Shown here piece by piece: positions 62,339 to 64,000 of a stretch of DNA of 64,000 nt. The stretch is from Clostridium pasteurianum DSM 525 = ATCC 6013 (GTDB lineage Bacteria > Bacillota > Clostridia > Clostridiales > Clostridiaceae), in contig NZ_CP009268.1 in assembly GCF_000807255.1 (NCBI RefSeq), positions 2,448,384 to 2,512,383 on the forward strand. Direction: 5' to 3'. The notes beneath the pieces were generated by a model. It was not told the origin of the DNA, made no database searches, and saw nothing but the letters and a program-made list of their open reading frames with translations. Positions within the stretch are counted from its first letter, which is position 1. Each line of letters opens with the position of its first letter. A program made the position numbers and the translations under genes.

Positions 62339-64000
62339 AACACTTCCCTTCTTTAAAGTTTACATTTATTCCACAATTCTTACATCCGCCTCTGCAATCA
62401 GGAGTAACTGATGCTATTTTTGCCTTTTCATTTTCTTTAATTAGAAATTCTTTATCTACACCTATATCTATAAAATCCCACGGTAAAACTTCATCATACT
62501 CTCTTTCCCTATAGGCATAAAAATCTCCATCTACATTACACTCTTTTAGTGCTTCCATCCAAAGTTCATAATCAAAGTATTGATCCCAGCCATCAAACTT
62601 TGCTCCTTTTTCAAAAGCTCTTACAAGCACATCACACATTCTCCTGTCTCCTCTGGCAAAGACTGCCTCTAAATAGCTTACAGGAGTTTCGTGCCAATTA
62701 TAAGTTACTCTTCTCTCCATAACCTTTTGTAATTCACCTATTTTTTCTCTTACAGAGTCCATCTTATCCATTGGTGCCCATTGAAAAGGAGTGAAGGGTT
62801 TAGGTACAAATATAGAGGTGCTTGCGGTAACCTTTAATCCCTTTTTTCTCTCTCCCTTTGGAACTTTATAATACTCTTCTACAACTTTTTTAGATAAATA
62901 GGCTATTCCCTTAACATCCTCTATAGTCTCAAAAGGAAGACCTATCATAAAATAAAGTTTAATAGTGGACCATCCAGCTTTAAAAGCACTTCCCACAGAA
63001 TTAATTAGATCCTCTTCTGTTACTCCTTTATTTATTACATCTCTCATTCTCTGAGATCCCGCTTCTGGAGCAAAAGTAAGTCCTGTTTTTCTTACCTTTT
63101 GAATCTCTTTTATCAAATCTACTGAAAAAGAATCTATTCTAAGAGATGGAAGTGATATTCCAACCTTTTCATTTCTGTACTTTTCTATCATAGAATTAAT
63201 TAAACTCTGTATGTCAGAATAATCACAAATACTTAAGGAGGTTAGAGAAATTTCATCATACCCTGTATTTTCAATTAATTTTTCTGATATATCCAATAAT
63301 TTTTCTGATTTTTTCTCCCTTACAGGTCTATAGATCATTCCTGCCTGGCAAAATCTACATCCTCTAGTACATCCTCTAAAAGTTTCAAGCATAATTCTAT
63401 CATGTACAATTTCATTGTAAGGAACAATAAGTTTATCTGGATATTCTACTTCATTTAAATTACTAATTATTCTCTTTTTTATCTTATTAGGCAGATCTTT
63501 ATATTTGGGTCTCAATTCCTCTAGGGTTCCATCCTCATTATAATAAGCTTCATAGAGACTTGGCACATAAGTTCCTTCTATCTTAGCAGCTTCTCTTAAA
63601 AATTCCCTTTTACTCTTACCTTTATATTTTTTATATAAATCCAGTAATTCATTTAGATGTTCTTCTCCCTCTCCAATAGAAAATATATCAGCTATGTCAT
63701 ATAGTGGTTCAGGATTATAAGCACAGGGACCTCCGCATATTACTATAGGGTCTTCTTCCTTTCTCTTTGAGGCTCTTACTTCTATACCAGCCATATCCAG
63801 CATATTTAAAATATTTGTATAACTCATTTCATATTGGAGTGTAAATCCAATAAAATCAAATTCTCTTAAAGAATCCTTTGTTTCAAGAGTATACAATGGT
63901 ATATTATCTTTCCTCATTAACTTTTCCATATCCGGCCAAGGAGCAAAACTTCTCTCGCAATAGGTATCTTCCCTTTTATTTAAAACATGATAAAGTATTT
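62316..64000 (-). CDS. Radical-SAM enzyme with B12-binding-type domain, TIGR03960 (5' end outside the window)
   Basis: The reading frame runs past 63929 to the window edge, so the true start lies outside; the extra codons give LYHVLNKREDTYCERSFAPWPDMEKLM, shown here in part, which is the N-terminal cobalamin-binding-like domain. The radical-SAM motif CTRGCRFCQAGMIYRP follows, with GLTFAPEAGSQRMRDVINKGVTEED and a C-terminal cysteine cluster CRGGCKNCGIN. It pairs with the TIGR03936 protein. Substrate unknown; a role in RNA or cofactor modification is only inferred from the family and RNase G neighbourhood. Confidence 0.93.
   Translation of the reverse strand, partial: ILYHVLNKREDTYCERSFAPWPDMEKLMRKDNIPLYTLETKDSLREFDFIGFTLQYEMSYTNILNMLDMAGIEVRASKRKEEDPIVICGGPCAYNPEPLYDIADIFSIGEGEEHLNELLDLYKKYKGKSKREFLREAAKIEGTYVPSLYEAYYNEDGTLEELRPKYKDLPNKIKKRIISNLNEVEYPDKLIVPYNEIVHDRIMLETFRGCTRGCRFCQAGMIYRPVREKKSEKLLDISEKLIENTGYDEISLTSLSICDYSDIQSLINSMIEKYRNEKVGISLPSLRIDSFSVDLIKEIQKVRKTGLTFAPEAGSQRMRDVINKGVTEEDLINSVGSAFKAGWSTIKLYFMIGLPFETIEDVKGIAYLSKKVVEEYYKVPKGERKKGLKVTASTSIFVPKPFTPFQWAPMDKMDSVREKIGELQKVMERRVTYNWHETPVSYLEAVFARGDRRMCDVLVRAFEKGAKFDGWDQYFDYELWMEALKECNVDGDFYAYREREYDEVLPWDFIDIGVDKEFLIKENEKAKIASVTPDCRGGCKNCGINVNFKEGKCFEGAISN

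Overview
The window is chromosomal DNA of an endospore-forming, low-GC clostridium. Base composition is strongly AT-rich. Housekeeping gene order matches the yqe/yqf, hrcA-dnaK and obg neighbourhoods known from Firmicutes, and there are many spore genes (a CotS-type kinase, yqfC, yqfD, spoIIP, gpr, a DacF-type carboxypeptidase). The species cannot be fixed from sequence alone; Clostridium sensu stricto fits best. Nearly all genes lie on the minus strand, so transcription runs from high to low coordinates. I see no tRNA, CRISPR array, prophage or complete insertion sequence.

Region by region. 1-6100 is the accessory end. It holds the start of pduE, then pduD and pduC of a coenzyme-B12-dependent diol/glycerol dehydratase, a soluble PocR-domain LytS-type histidine kinase, a PLP-dependent sulfur amino-acid lyase, a fragment of a short-chain dehydrogenase, and an 89-codon orphan. 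6290-14230 carries rnpB, a zinc-ribbon coiled-coil protein, nif3, trmK, a PH-like membrane protein, rpoD, dnaG and a dGTPase-like HD protein. 14426-31500 holds the CotS-like kinase, ppdK, its CcpN-type repressor and a long run: DUF4342 protein, recO, era, cdd, a dgkA-PAP2 fusion, ybeY, pgpH, yqfD, yqfC, yqeY, rpsU, HIT, mtaB, rsmE, prmA. 31277-39883 is the chaperone block (dnaJ, dnaK, grpE, hrcA with CIRCE) plus hemW and lepA. 40044-53652 mixes spoIIP, gpr, rpsT, holA and competence genes (comEC, comEA) with several unrecognised proteins. 53776-64000 carries an RluA-type synthase, an LCP ligase, yqeK, nadD, yhbY, obg, rpmA, prp, rplU with its leader, RNase G, and a radical-SAM pair that runs off the window end.

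The genes cluster by process: replication and transcription initiation (dnaG, rpoD, holA), ribosome assembly and tRNA/rRNA modification (era, ybeY, obg, rsmE, prmA, mtaB, trmK, lepA, yhbY, prp), heat shock, envelope lipid recycling, and spore formation. The ppdK-CcpN pair places PEP/pyruvate control beside this core.

The most unusual items are a full-length P-type ATPase homologue whose catalytic motifs are almost all altered (46884-49484), beside a ComEC lacking its usual C-terminal nuclease-like domain. Others are a small dispersed hairpin repeat family with paired stem changes, two 21-bp tandem repeats upstream of pduC, a perfect 21-bp inverted repeat in front of the CcpN-type gene, a probable CTG start for recO, a lipid kinase-phosphatase fusion and a miniature kinase-fold protein without a usual catalytic loop.
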